From: Acidobacteriota bacterium
Lineage (GTDB): Bacteria; Acidobacteriota; Vicinamibacteria; Vicinamibacterales; JAKQTR01
DNA length: 64,000 nt
NCBI GenBank assembly: GCA_029562975.1
Contig: JAKQTR010000050.1
Location: 124,001-188,000, forward strand
Direction: 5' to 3'
The notes under the pieces are model-generated. The model searched no databases and was not told where the DNA came from. It saw nothing but the letters and a program-made list of their open reading frames with translations. Position 1 is the first letter of the stretch. Each line of letters starts with the position of its first letter. A program made the position numbers and the translations under genes. Shown here one piece after another: positions 18,927 to 26,959 of this stretch.

Positions 18927-18954
18927 ACGGGTCGAAACCCGTCCTCCGATTATA
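18927..18954 (-). promoter_or_regulatory. iscA -10 box with a downstream dyad (possible operator)
   Basis: A consensus TATAAT on the minus strand (18954 down to 18949) without a clear -35 box. Just downstream, at 18942-18927, is the dyad ACGGGT-TTCG-ACCCGT, in the first bases of the leader. The dyad lies where a repressor, for example the Fur-like product of the second gene, could block transcription. Confidence 0.5.
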
Positions 18955-19102
18955 GCGCGCCAGGCGCGAGGCCCGGCACGTCGCGAGGCCTGCCGCCGGG
19001 CGGACGCGGCAAGGCCGGGCGGCGCATCGTGTTATCCTACAGCGAGTTTGACGCTCGTCTCCCTTCCTGGGATCCCCGGGGCCGCAGCAAGGAGCGCGAC
19101 GC

Positions 19103-20536
19103 ATGGACTTCGACGCCCCTTTCTTCCTTGCCGGACGCTGGGAACGCTCTTCACGCGCCCTTGACGTCAGGAACCCGTGGAACGGCGCGCTGGTCGGCCG
19201 CACCTGGCTCGCCGACGACACGCAGGTGGAAGCAGCCGTGTCGGCCGCCGCCGCCGCCGCCGACGCCATGCGGGGCCTGCCGCTGCACGAGCGAGCGGCG
19301 GTGCTCGCGCGGGCCTCGGCGGCCCTGGCGAGGCGGCGCGAGGAGGTCGGCCGGATCCTGGCGGGCGAAGCCGGCAAGCCGATCCGGGACGCGCTCGCCG
19401 AGGTGGATCGCGCGGCGGCGACGCTGCAGGTGTCCGGCGAGGAGGCCCGCCGGCTCGGCGGCGAGGTCATCCCGATGGACCTGGCTCCCCACGGCAAGGG
19501 CCGCATCGCCATCCTCAGGCGCTTCCCGCTCGGCCCCGTCGCGGCGATCTCGCCGTTCAACTTCCCCCTGAACCTGTCGGCCCACAAGCTCGGCCCCGCC
19601 GTGGCCGCGGGCGACCCGGTCGTCCTCAAGCCCGCGACGAAGACCCCGCTCACCGGGCTGATCCTGGCGAGCGTGTTGGAAGAAGCGGGCCTGCCCGCCG
19701 GCGGGTTGAGCGTGCTGCCCATGCCGCGCCAGCTTGGCGATCGGCTGGTGACGGACGAGCGGTTCAAGCTGCTGACCTTCACCGGGTCGTCGGCGGTGGG
19801 GTGGGCGATGAAGGCCCGAGCCGGCAAAAAGAAGGTGGTCCTCGAGCTGGGCGGCAACGCCGGCGTGATCATCGACGAGTCGGCCGACGTCCCCTTCGCG
19901 GTGAAGCGCGTGGCAGCCGGCGGGTTCGCCTACGCCGGCCAGAGCTGCATCTCGGTCCAGCGCGTGCTCGTGCACGAGGGCGTCTACGCGCGGTTCGCCG
20001 GCCAGCTCGTCGAGCGCGTCGGCAGCCTCGTCGTCGGCGACCCGCTCGACCCGGCCACCGATGTCGGGCCGATGATCGACGAGGGCGAGGCGGACCGCAT
20101 CGACGCCTGGGTCCGAGAAGCCGTCGCCGAGGGCGCCCGGGTGCTCACCGGCGGGCGGCGCCTGGGCCCGTGCGCCTACGCCCCGACAGTGCTCGAAGGC
20201 GTGAAGGAGGACGCGAAGGTGTGCGCGCAGGAGGTGTTCGCCCCGCTCGTCGCGCTCTATCCCTTCTCGCGGTTCGACGACGCCCTCGCGTCGGTGAACC
20301 GCTCGCGCTACGGGCTCCAAGCGGGCGTCTTCACCGGCAACCTGCAGCACGCCCTGCAGGCGTACGATCGGCTCGAAACCGGGGGCGTCATCATCAACGA
20401 CGTGCCCACGTACCGCATCGATCACATGCCCTACGGCGGCGTGAAGGACTCGGGCACCGGCCGCGAAGGGCCCCGCTACGCCATCGAGGAGATGACCGAG
20501 CCGAAGCTGCTGGTCATCAATACGGAGGTGGGGTAG
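19103..20536 (+). CDS. NAD(P)-dependent aldehyde dehydrogenase
   Basis: Oxidises an aldehyde to its acid. 477 residues, a full-length ALDH. Active-site residues: Asn153 (SPFNFPLN), Lys176 (VLKPATKTP), the coenzyme motif FTGS (about 226-229), Glu248 (LELGGN) and nucleophile Cys282 (GQSCISVQR). The C-terminal PYGGVKDSGTGREG motif is complete. The relatives with this layout include lactaldehyde/glyceraldehyde-3-phosphate (non-phosphorylating) and broad-range enzymes; the substrate is not fixed by the sequence. A possible extended -10 (TGTTATCCT, 19030-19038) lies 64 bases upstream. Divergent from iscA. Confidence 0.93.
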   Translation: MDFDAPFFLAGRWERSSRALDVRNPWNGALVGRTWLADDTQVEAAVSAAAAAADAMRGLPLHERAAVLARASAALARRREEVGRILAGEAGKPIRDALAEVDRAAATLQVSGEEARRLGGEVIPMDLAPHGKGRIAILRRFPLGPVAAISPFNFPLNLSAHKLGPAVAAGDPVVLKPATKTPLTGLILASVLEEAGLPAGGLSVLPMPRQLGDRLVTDERFKLLTFTGSSAVGWAMKARAGKKKVVLELGGNAGVIIDESADVPFAVKRVAAGGFAYAGQSCISVQRVLVHEGVYARFAGQLVERVGSLVVGDPLDPATDVGPMIDEGEADRIDAWVREAVAEGARVLTGGRRLGPCAYAPTVLEGVKEDAKVCAQEVFAPLVALYPFSRFDDALASVNRSRYGLQAGVFTGNLQHALQAYDRLETGGVIINDVPTYRIDHMPYGGVKDSGTGREGPRYAIEEMTEPKLLVINTEVG

Positions 20537-20698
20537 GGGCTCGGGACTCGGGGCTCGGGGCTCGGGGTTCGGGATTCGGGCAGACAGGAACGAGGGGCGA
20601 GGGGCAAAGGACAGGGAATAAGCGGCTAGGCGCTGGGCGGTCAGGGGCAAGGGCTAAGGGGCAAGGGGCAAGGGACAAGGGACAAGGGATAAGCGATC
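20537..20698. repeat. degenerate GGG-rich tandem repeats upstream of the ECF sigma gene
   Basis: Directly after the aldehyde dehydrogenase stop come six 7-base units of the form GGG(G/A)(C/T)TC (20537-20580), then GGGCAAG/GGGACAAG-type 7-8 base units to about 20695. No gene is visible. Parts (CAGACAGGAAC, AGGCGCTGGGC, AAGGGACAAG) reappear after the kinase gene at 22885-22950. Confidence 0.7.
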
Positions 20699-20701
20699 GG
20701 G

Positions 20702-20718
20702 GTTCCGCAACGCGGAAC
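20702..20718 (+). promoter_or_regulatory. 7-bp dyad just before the ECF sigma start codon
   Basis: GTTCCGC-AAC-GCGGAAC ends four bases before the ATG at 20723, in the place of the ribosome-binding site, and no good Shine-Dalgarno is present. It could be an operator or an mRNA hairpin that limits translation. Confidence 0.45.
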
Positions 20719-20722
20719 AGGC

Positions 20723-21310
20723 ATGTCCGACAGAACGCCGCAGTCGATCACGGGCCTCTTGAAGCGGGCGTCGGCCGGCAGCCAGGACGCGTTCGACGAG
20801 GTGTTCCCGCTCGTCTACGCGGAACTCCGCCGCATCGCGGCGCGCGAGATGCGCCGCGAGCGGCCGGGGCAGACGCTTCAGACCACCGCGCTGGTCCACG
20901 AGGCGTACTTGAGGCTGCTGAAGGACGCCTCGCTGTCCTTCGCGAACCGGGCCCACTTCCTGGGCATCGCCGCGCGGGCCATGCGCGAGATCCTGATCGA
21001 GCGGGCCCGCGTCCGCGCCGCCCGGAAGCGCGGCGGGCAGGCTCTGCGCGTGACGTTCGACGAGCAGACCCTCCGGACGCCGCCGCCGCCCGTCGACGTC
21101 CTCGCCCTGGACGAAGCCCTCCGGCGCCTCGCCCGCCTCGACGAGCGCCACGCTCGCGTCGTCGAGCTGCGGTATTTCGGCGGGCTGTCCGTCGACGAAA
21201 CGGCCGCCGCCCTGGGCGTGTCGCCCGCAACGGTCAAGCGATCGTGGACCCTTGCGCGGGCCTGGCTGTACAAGGAGCTGACGCCGCACGACGGGCCGCG
21301 CCCGGCGTGA
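20723..21310 (+). CDS. ECF-subfamily RNA polymerase sigma factor (TIGR02999/Sig-70_X6-like)
   Basis: 195 residues with region 2 (FDEVFPLVYAELRRIA, then LVHEAYLRLL) at about residues 18-80 and region 4 helix-turn-helix (LSVDETAAALGVSPATVKR) at about 150-175. The spacing and sequence match the group common in Acidobacteria and Planctomycetes that is encoded next to Ser/Thr kinases. The kinase gene starts one base after its stop, so the two are one transcript. It has no anti-sigma factor beside it; phosphorylation by the partner kinase is a plausible control, known for related pairs but inferred here. Confidence 0.94.
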   Translation: MSDRTPQSITGLLKRASAGSQDAFDEVFPLVYAELRRIAAREMRRERPGQTLQTTALVHEAYLRLLKDASLSFANRAHFLGIAARAMREILIERARVRAARKRGGQALRVTFDEQTLRTPPPPVDVLALDEALRRLARLDERHARVVELRYFGGLSVDETAAALGVSPATVKRSWTLARAWLYKELTPHDGPRPA

Positions 21311-21311
21311 G

Positions 21312-22874
21312 ATGATGAGCGAGATGACCGAGGGCCCCGGCCGGTGGTCTCGGGTCGCCCGCCTGTTCGAGGAGGCCAGGCAGCTCCCCCGCGGGGAGGC
21401 CGGCGCCTATCTCGAGTCAGCCTGCGCGGGCGACAGCGCGCTCGAGGGGGACGTGCGGGCGCTCCTCGACGCGGACGAGCGCGCGGACGGCTTCCTGGAG
21501 GATTCCGGCGCGGACGTCGGCTCGCTGCTGATGAGCGACGCTGCCCCGCCGCTTCCGGCGGGCACGATGATCGGCTGGTACCGCGTCGAGCGAGCGCTGG
21601 GCCGCGGCGGGATGGGCCAGGTCTACCTGGCGGAAGACACGCGCCTGGCCCGCCCGGTCGCGCTCAAGCTGCTCCACCCCGGAGACACCGCCGACGAGAA
21701 GCGGCGCGAGCGCCTCCGCTTCGAGGCCCGGGCTGCCGCAGCGCTGAGACACCCGAACGTCGCCACCGTGCACGCGCTGGAGGAGTTCCCGGACCAGCCC
21801 TGCATCGTGTCCGAGTACGTGCCGGGCCGCACGGCCAGAGAGGTCCTCGATGCGGGCGGGCCGCTTCCCGCGGCGGATGCCATCGACGTGGCGCTGCAGG
21901 TGGCCCGCGGCCTGGACGCCGCGCATCACTGCGGCATCATCCATCGCGATCTCAAGCCGGAGAACATCCTGATCGGCGACGACCGGACCGTGAAGATCCT
22001 CGACTTCGGCATCGCCCGCGCGATGCAGCTGGACCCCGCGCGCAAGCGCCTCACGGACACGGGCGTCCTCGTCGGGACGCCAGGCTACATGGCTCCTGAG
22101 CAGGTCGAGGGGCACGAGGGCGATGCCCGCAGCGATGTCTTCGCGCTCGGCACGGTCGTCTACGAACTGGTGACAGGCGTGCACCCGTTCCAGGGCCGGA
22201 CGGCGTCGTCTTCGGCAGCCCGCGTCCTGACCGCCGAACCGGACCCGCCCAGCCGCGTGAACCCGAGGGTCCCGCCAAGCCTGGACCACATCGTCGCTCG
22301 GTGCCTCGAGAAGGAGCCGGCCGGGCGGTATGCCAGCGCCGCCGACGTGGCGTCCGATCTCGCATCGCTGGCCAGGACGCTCGCGGACGATCCGCGCCTC
22401 CTGCGCCCGATGCGGGCGCTCCTGGATGCGACGCCCGGGCCCGGCGTGCCGGCCCGCGGGCTCTGGCGGGCCCACCAGGCCACCATCGTCGCCCTGCTCG
22501 CCGGCCTGCTCGTGGGCAGTTGGTGGCTGGCCGGCTGGCTCGGCACGCCGTGGCGCTTCACGTTCTTCGCGGCGGTGCTGGCGCTGACGGTCGCCGACGG
22601 CACGATCCGCGTGCACCTGCTGTTCGTCGAACGCCAGGCACCGGCATCGGTCCGGGCGCAACTGGTGCGCACGCGCGTGTGGCGGCGAGCCCTCGATCTG
22701 GCGGTGGCCTTCGTCGTCGCGCTGGCAGCCAGCCTGGCACTCCCCGATCACGGACTGGCCGGCATCCTGCTCGTCGGTTTCAGCGCGGGCCTGGCGGCTG
22801 CCACATGGTTCATCGAGCCGACCACGACCGAAGCGGCGTTTCCGCGCTGGAGGGAGCACCAGCTTCAGCCCTGA
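21312..22874 (+). CDS. membrane-bound Ser/Thr protein kinase (PknB-like), sigma-factor partner
   Basis: 520 residues. About 85 N-terminal residues form the small helical segment usual in ECF-linked kinases. A complete Hanks-type kinase domain follows at about 88-370: Gly-rich loop LGRGGMGQVY, Lys119 (VALKLL), HRDLKPEN with catalytic Asp213, DFG at 231, and APEQ at 261. The C-terminus has four hydrophobic segments (about residues 395-415, 420-440, 465-485, 490-510) and no PASTA, TPR or WD40 sensor domain. So it is a membrane kinase with a compact membrane tail. It is coupled to the upstream ECF sigma gene. Confidence 0.94.
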   Translation: MMSEMTEGPGRWSRVARLFEEARQLPRGEAGAYLESACAGDSALEGDVRALLDADERADGFLEDSGADVGSLLMSDAAPPLPAGTMIGWYRVERALGRGGMGQVYLAEDTRLARPVALKLLHPGDTADEKRRERLRFEARAAAALRHPNVATVHALEEFPDQPCIVSEYVPGRTAREVLDAGGPLPAADAIDVALQVARGLDAAHHCGIIHRDLKPENILIGDDRTVKILDFGIARAMQLDPARKRLTDTGVLVGTPGYMAPEQVEGHEGDARSDVFALGTVVYELVTGVHPFQGRTASSSAARVLTAEPDPPSRVNPRVPPSLDHIVARCLEKEPAGRYASAADVASDLASLARTLADDPRLLRPMRALLDATPGPGVPARGLWRAHQATIVALLAGLLVGSWWLAGWLGTPWRFTFFAAVLALTVADGTIRVHLLFVERQAPASVRAQLVRTRVWRRALDLAVAFVVALAASLALPDHGLAGILLVGFSAGLAAATWFIEPTTTEAAFPRWREHQLQP

Positions 22875-22884
22875 GGCCGCACAA

Positions 22885-22950
22885 TCAGGGGCTAGGGACC
22901 AGGCGCTGGGCGCTGGTCAGACAGGAACAAGAGGCAAGGGACAAGCTCGA
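22885..22950. repeat. degenerate AGG-rich repeat segment after the kinase gene
   Basis: This short gap between the kinase gene and the convergent phosphodiesterase gene repeats pieces of the 20537-20698 segment (CAGACAGGAAC-AG, AGGCGCTGGGC, GGCAAGGGACAAG). With the left copy it brackets the sigma-kinase pair. Confidence 0.5.
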
Positions 22951-22967
22951 GGGGCCGGGGTTGCCCG

Positions 22968-23999
22968 TCACCGGCCGGACAGGCGCAGTTCCTCGGCGAA
23001 CGCCTCGTACTGGTCCGTGGCCGCAAACTCGACGCCGGTCTCGATCGCGGCGCGCCAGCGGGCCCTGACCGCGTCGAGCGATCCGAAGTTGTACGACCCC
23101 GACCATCCCTGCGCCTCGTTTCTGGCGTGCCCGTTGAGGGTGTAGAAGCGGATCCAGAGACCCCGGGCGTGCGCGTGCCCGCCCAGCGCTCGCAGGCGCG
23201 CCAGATCGGCGTCAGTCCACGCCCCGGCTTCGTCCGGGCCGCCGGCCTCCACCGCGGCCCAGGAGAGATTCGTCCAGCGCCGGTAGCTCGTGGCGCCGGA
23301 GGGGATCAGGGCGCCGGGCCCCAACTCGTGCATGCGCCTCGCCTGCTCGTCCGACATCTGCGGCGGCGGCACCGTGCCGAACAGCCTGAACCTGCCTCCG
23401 GCCGGCACGCGGCGGCTGAATGCGTCTTCCTGGCCCGGCCCGCTCTCGGTGAGAACCAGAAGCGGCCCCAGCTCGAGAGGCGCGATTTCGGCGTCCTTCG
23501 CCGGCTTCTCCGCCGTCGTCAGGAAGCGTTCGTAGCGCCCGAGCAACTCCCAGACGGACTCGTGATGTTCCGGTTCGTGAGTCTTGAAGTCCAGATGCAG
23601 GATGAGGACGGGCCAGCGGGTCCGATCGCCTTCGGCCAGGGCGCGTTCGAGCAAGGGCGTCACCCGGGCGAAGAAGTGCTCCTCGAGAGAGGGCTCGTCT
23701 CCGCGCGGCTCGTCATCATGGGACACGACGGAGCGGCCGCGGGCCGGCGTTGACGAATCGCGCACCCACGCGACGTCCTGCTCGATGGCGATCCACGGCG
23801 CCCCGGCCCCGAGAGCGCGCTCGATCCGGTTCGTCCACGCCCCGCGATCGGGGTAGCAGTTGTGGGCGTCGAGCCAGACCCTGTCCCCCGGAGCCAGCGC
23901 GCGATCCCGCGCGGACGGCGGACCCGGCGCGGCGCCGCCCGCGCTCGCGAGGGCGGCCAGAACGACGGCAGCGGCTGGGCCGGCGCGCCGGACGTGCAT
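22968..23999 (-). CDS. exported PLC-like phosphodiesterase (GDPD/AIM6-like)
   Basis: 343 residues with an N-terminal signal peptide. The TIM-barrel phosphodiesterase pattern is visible: DAHNCYPD (first catalytic His), a Glu/Asp pair in WIAIEQDVAWV, VVSHDDEP (second His), LHLDFKT, and a late GVEFAATDQY strand. This fits the PI-PLC/glycerophosphodiester phosphodiesterase superfamily, close to the AIM6-type branch. Likely a periplasmic enzyme acting on phosphodiesters; the substrate is unknown. It is probably transcribed alone; the upstream 114-base gap to the Cache sensor gene shows no clear promoter. Confidence 0.78.
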   Translation of the reverse strand: MHVRRAGPAAAVVLAALASAGGAAPGPPSARDRALAPGDRVWLDAHNCYPDRGAWTNRIERALGAGAPWIAIEQDVAWVRDSSTPARGRSVVSHDDEPRGDEPSLEEHFFARVTPLLERALAEGDRTRWPVLILHLDFKTHEPEHHESVWELLGRYERFLTTAEKPAKDAEIAPLELGPLLVLTESGPGQEDAFSRRVPAGGRFRLFGTVPPPQMSDEQARRMHELGPGALIPSGATSYRRWTNLSWAAVEAGGPDEAGAWTDADLARLRALGGHAHARGLWIRFYTLNGHARNEAQGWSGSYNFGSLDAVRARWRAAIETGVEFAATDQYEAFAEELRLSGR

Positions 24000-24113
24000 G
24001 CAGCCTCCGGCGCGTACCTTAGCCGATTCCCTGCCGTCCGCAAACGCCGGCTGGAGCCCGGGCCGGTCCGCCGGTGGCGCGATGCCTCCGTGAGGCGGAG
24101 GCGGTCACGCGCC

Positions 24114-25235
24114 TTATTCGATCCGCGGCACCGCCGGATGCTCGCTGAGGTGCGTGTCCTTGCCAACCGGCGACGCGGCCAGGCGCACCGAGAACCACGC
24201 GGCAATCGCCAGGACCAGCCCGGCAATCAGGCCGAACAGGGCGAGCATGCGCCACATCTGGACGCGCGCAGGGGCGAACAGGTCTTCTTCGGCCTGCGTC
24301 ACCGCCACCATCCAGTCCAGGTGCGGGTAGCTCGCGCCGAGCTGGCTGGGCGCGACGCCTACCAGGTACGACCGCCCGTCCTGGTTCCTCGCGCTGAAGT
24401 GCACGCTGGACTGCGGGTCTCCCGACGCGAAGCTCTTCATGCGCTCGCGGAGGAGGTCGGCCGCGAAGAACCTGGTCTTCCCCCCGACGCCCCGCTGGCT
24501 GAAGACGACGGACCCGTCCTCCCTGATGATGAACGCCTCTCCGAGCCGGCCCGAGCGCACGCCCGCCGCGACGGCGAGCAGCTCGCGGACGTCGGCGACG
24601 ACCTTGAGCACGCCCGCAAGCTGTTCCCCCTGCGGATCGCTGACCGGCATGGCAATCTCGATCGCGTGGGACTGCGCGCTCTCGTCGAAGGTGACGTCGC
24701 TCACGGACACGCGCCCCTGCACGCCGTCGTGGAAGGCCTCCTTCCACCAGGCCTCGTCGCTCTGGATGTAGTCGCTGCACACCCCGGACGCGGCCACGAG
24801 CCGGCCTTCGCGGTCGGTGACGATGATCTCGCGGTAGATCCGGTCGTTGGCGACAACGCCGCTCAGGAAGTGCGAGGCCGGGTTGCCGAGGATGCCGGAC
24901 GCGGCGGCCGTCGCCACCGGCCGCGCGATCCATGCGGCATCGAGCGCGCGGGCCTTGCCGATGTCGAGCGGGACCTTGTTGCCCGCGGCTGCAGCGGCGC
25001 GGACATCGGGCACCTTGGTCAGGATGCTGACGTCGATCACACGCCGGAAGACGTAGGAGTCGATGGTGGCCGCGACCTGCTGGGCGGTTTCGGTCAGCTG
25101 CAGCCCGTACGCCTCGCGAAACTGGGCCTGGCCGGTGCCCAGGACCATGATCGCGGCCAGCGCGTACAGAGGCAGGCTGACGATGACGAGGACCGTGAAG
25201 ACCCGGACGTTGATGTGAGGAAAGCGAGATAACAC
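24114..25235 (-). CDS. membrane Cache-domain sensor without output domain
   Basis: 373 residues. One transmembrane helix at about residues 12-32, a long periplasmic double-Cache (dCache_1-like) region at about 35-325, and a second transmembrane helix at about 330-352. Only about 20 cytoplasmic residues follow. Typical features are IYREIIVTDREGRLVAASG and WWKEAFHDG in the distal pocket and EAFIIREDGSVVFS in the proximal part. With no HAMP, kinase, MCP or cyclase domain it cannot signal by itself; it may pair with a partner elsewhere or be a truncated chemoreceptor. Divergent from the Rho_N gene. Confidence 0.85.
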   Translation of the reverse strand: MLSRFPHINVRVFTVLVIVSLPLYALAAIMVLGTGQAQFREAYGLQLTETAQQVAATIDSYVFRRVIDVSILTKVPDVRAAAAAGNKVPLDIGKARALDAAWIARPVATAAASGILGNPASHFLSGVVANDRIYREIIVTDREGRLVAASGVCSDYIQSDEAWWKEAFHDGVQGRVSVSDVTFDESAQSHAIEIAMPVSDPQGEQLAGVLKVVADVRELLAVAAGVRSGRLGEAFIIREDGSVVFSQRGVGGKTRFFAADLLRERMKSFASGDPQSSVHFSARNQDGRSYLVGVAPSQLGASYPHLDWMVAVTQAEEDLFAPARVQMWRMLALFGLIAGLVLAIAAWFSVRLAASPVGKDTHLSEHPAVPRIE

Positions 25236-25439
25236 GGCGTCCTCCCTCCGTAGACCGGTGCCGGAAGACGATTCCGCGGGGCTTGTGTAGCTGTAGTGTC
25301 GGCTTCTCTCCTCTCTCTGTCAAGGGGCACCGGGCCGCGCGCCGCGGGCGCCGGGACGACCCCCGCCGGTGGCCGACCTGGCGCGCCGCGACCCGGTCCG
25401 CAGTTCGGATAGAATGCCCACGGAAAGGAGCGCGCGCAC

Positions 25440-25763
25440 ATGGCATTCACGTATCACGAGCTGAAGGCGAAGAACATCTCCGAGCTGCGCGATATCGCGA
25501 AGGGCCTGAAGCACGAGGCGGTGCAGGGCTACACGCAGTTGAACAAGGAGCATCTGCTCGTCGCGCTCTGCCAGGCGCTGAACGTGTCCGTCCACGAGCA
25601 CCACGAGGCGGTCGGCATCGACAAGGCGATGCTGAAGGCGACGATCCGCGCGCTGAAGCGGGAACGCGACGCCGCCATCGCCGCCGGAGACCATGCGAAG
25701 CTGAAGGCGGTGCGGCGCCAGATCCACGGCGTGAACCGCCAGATCAAGAAGCACCTGGTGTAG
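25440..25763 (+). CDS. small Rho N-terminal-domain protein
   Basis: 107 residues. The N-terminal 45 residues (AKNISELRDIAKGLKHEAV...LNKEHLLVALCQAL) match the SAP-like helix-extended-loop-helix of Rho factor N-termini, which can bind nucleic acid. The rest is a charged helical region rich in Lys/Arg/His. AAAGGAG precedes the ATG and TAGAAT at 25410-25415 is a possible -10. The rhomboid gene starts five bases after its stop. Function unknown; it may bind DNA or RNA. Confidence 0.8.
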   Translation: MAFTYHELKAKNISELRDIAKGLKHEAVQGYTQLNKEHLLVALCQALNVSVHEHHEAVGIDKAMLKATIRALKRERDAAIAAGDHAKLKAVRRQIHGVNRQIKKHLV

Positions 25764-25767
25764 GCCC

Positions 25768-26952
25768 GTGATCGTCCCGCTGAGCGACGCGCCGAACCCG
25801 GGCGGGCGGCCCTTCGTCACCTACGCGCTCATCGCGGCGAACGTCCTCCTGTACGTGGGGATCTCTCTGCCGCTCAGCGGGCAGCCGGCCGACACGAGCA
25901 GCCCGGCGTTCCGCGCGTACGTCGAGGTGGTGCGCGACCAGCTTCCTGCCGGCGTGCCGATCGGGGCCGTCCTGCAGCACGTGTCCGCGTACGACCTCTT
26001 CGTGTTCGAGCACGGCTACAAGCCCGCGGCCCCGCAGTTCGCCGACCTGCTGTTCTCGCTCTTCCTCCACGGCGGGTTCCTGCACCTGCTGGGGAACATG
26101 CTGTTTCTCTGGATCTACGGCGACAATGTCGAGTACCGGCTTGGGCGGCTCCAGTTCCTGTTCTGGTACATCGTCACCGGCATCGCGGCGACGCTGGCGT
26201 TTGCGGCCTTCGCGAGGGGCTCCGGCGTGCCGCTTGTCGGCGCCTCGGGCGCGATCTCCGGGCTGCTGGGGTTCTACTTCCGATGGTTCCCGCGCAACAC
26301 GGTGCGGCTGTTCGTCTTCCTGCCGCCCTTCATCATGAACGTCGTGGCCGTGCAGGCCCGCACCGTCCTGGGGATCTACCTGGTGGCGGACAACCTGCTG
26401 CCGGCGCTGGTCACGGGCGGAGGCGGAGGCGGGGTGGCCCACGGTGCGCACATCGGCGGGTTCGTGGCCGGCCTGATGGCGGCCTGGGCGATTGACCGGT
26501 GGGAAGTCCGGCCCGCGACAACGGCGTTCCCCGCCGGCCTGCCGGCGCGAAAGCCGGAGGAGCAGGCGGCGGGCGCCGGTGGGGAAGAGATGGCCAGACT
26601 GGCGTCGTCCTACTTCGCGCTTCCGGCGGACCGGACGCGGCGGGCGCTCGAGCCCCGCGCCTCGCTGGCCCTGGCGAACTGGCTGGCGGGCAACGGCCAC
26701 TCGCACGCGGCGCTTGTCGTGTACCGGCGCCACCTCCGCGACTACCCGGCGGACGCGACAACGGCCGCGGCGCACCTCGGCGCCGGGATGGTGCAGATGG
26801 AGCAGATGGGCCAGGTGGCGCCGGCGTACCAGCACTTCCTGGAGGCGCTCGACCTCGACCCCGACGAAGACACGGCGGCGCGCGCCAGACGCGCCCTGGC
26901 GCGCATCGCCGCGACGCAGAAGTACAACGTCGGCCGCCCCCGGCCGTTCTGA
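25768..26952 (+). CDS. rhomboid-family intramembrane serine protease with C-terminal TPR-like region
   Basis: 394 residues, GTG start. Six to seven transmembrane segments in residues 15-250. The rhomboid core is complete: HGGFLHLLGN (about 101-110), catalytic Ser160 in GASGAISG, and catalytic His228 in HGAHIGGF. A Gly-rich stretch precedes TM6. After a linker (about 250-275) the cytoplasmic tail has two TPR-like helix pairs (about 290-375). It would cut transmembrane substrates near the periplasmic face; the TPR part may recruit a partner. It is translated with the small Rho_N gene upstream. Converges with the DUF4412-like gene. Confidence 0.93.
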   Translation: MIVPLSDAPNPGGRPFVTYALIAANVLLYVGISLPLSGQPADTSSPAFRAYVEVVRDQLPAGVPIGAVLQHVSAYDLFVFEHGYKPAAPQFADLLFSLFLHGGFLHLLGNMLFLWIYGDNVEYRLGRLQFLFWYIVTGIAATLAFAAFARGSGVPLVGASGAISGLLGFYFRWFPRNTVRLFVFLPPFIMNVVAVQARTVLGIYLVADNLLPALVTGGGGGGVAHGAHIGGFVAGLMAAWAIDRWEVRPATTAFPAGLPARKPEEQAAGAGGEEMARLASSYFALPADRTRRALEPRASLALANWLAGNGHSHAALVVYRRHLRDYPADATTAAAHLGAGMVQMEQMGQVAPAYQHFLEALDLDPDEDTAARARRALARIAATQKYNVGRPRPF

Positions 26953-26959
26953 GGCGCCC

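Noticed and set aside
20537-20698. Possible CRISPR array
   Set aside because: The units are 7-8 bases, adjoining and without unique spacers; no cas gene is near.
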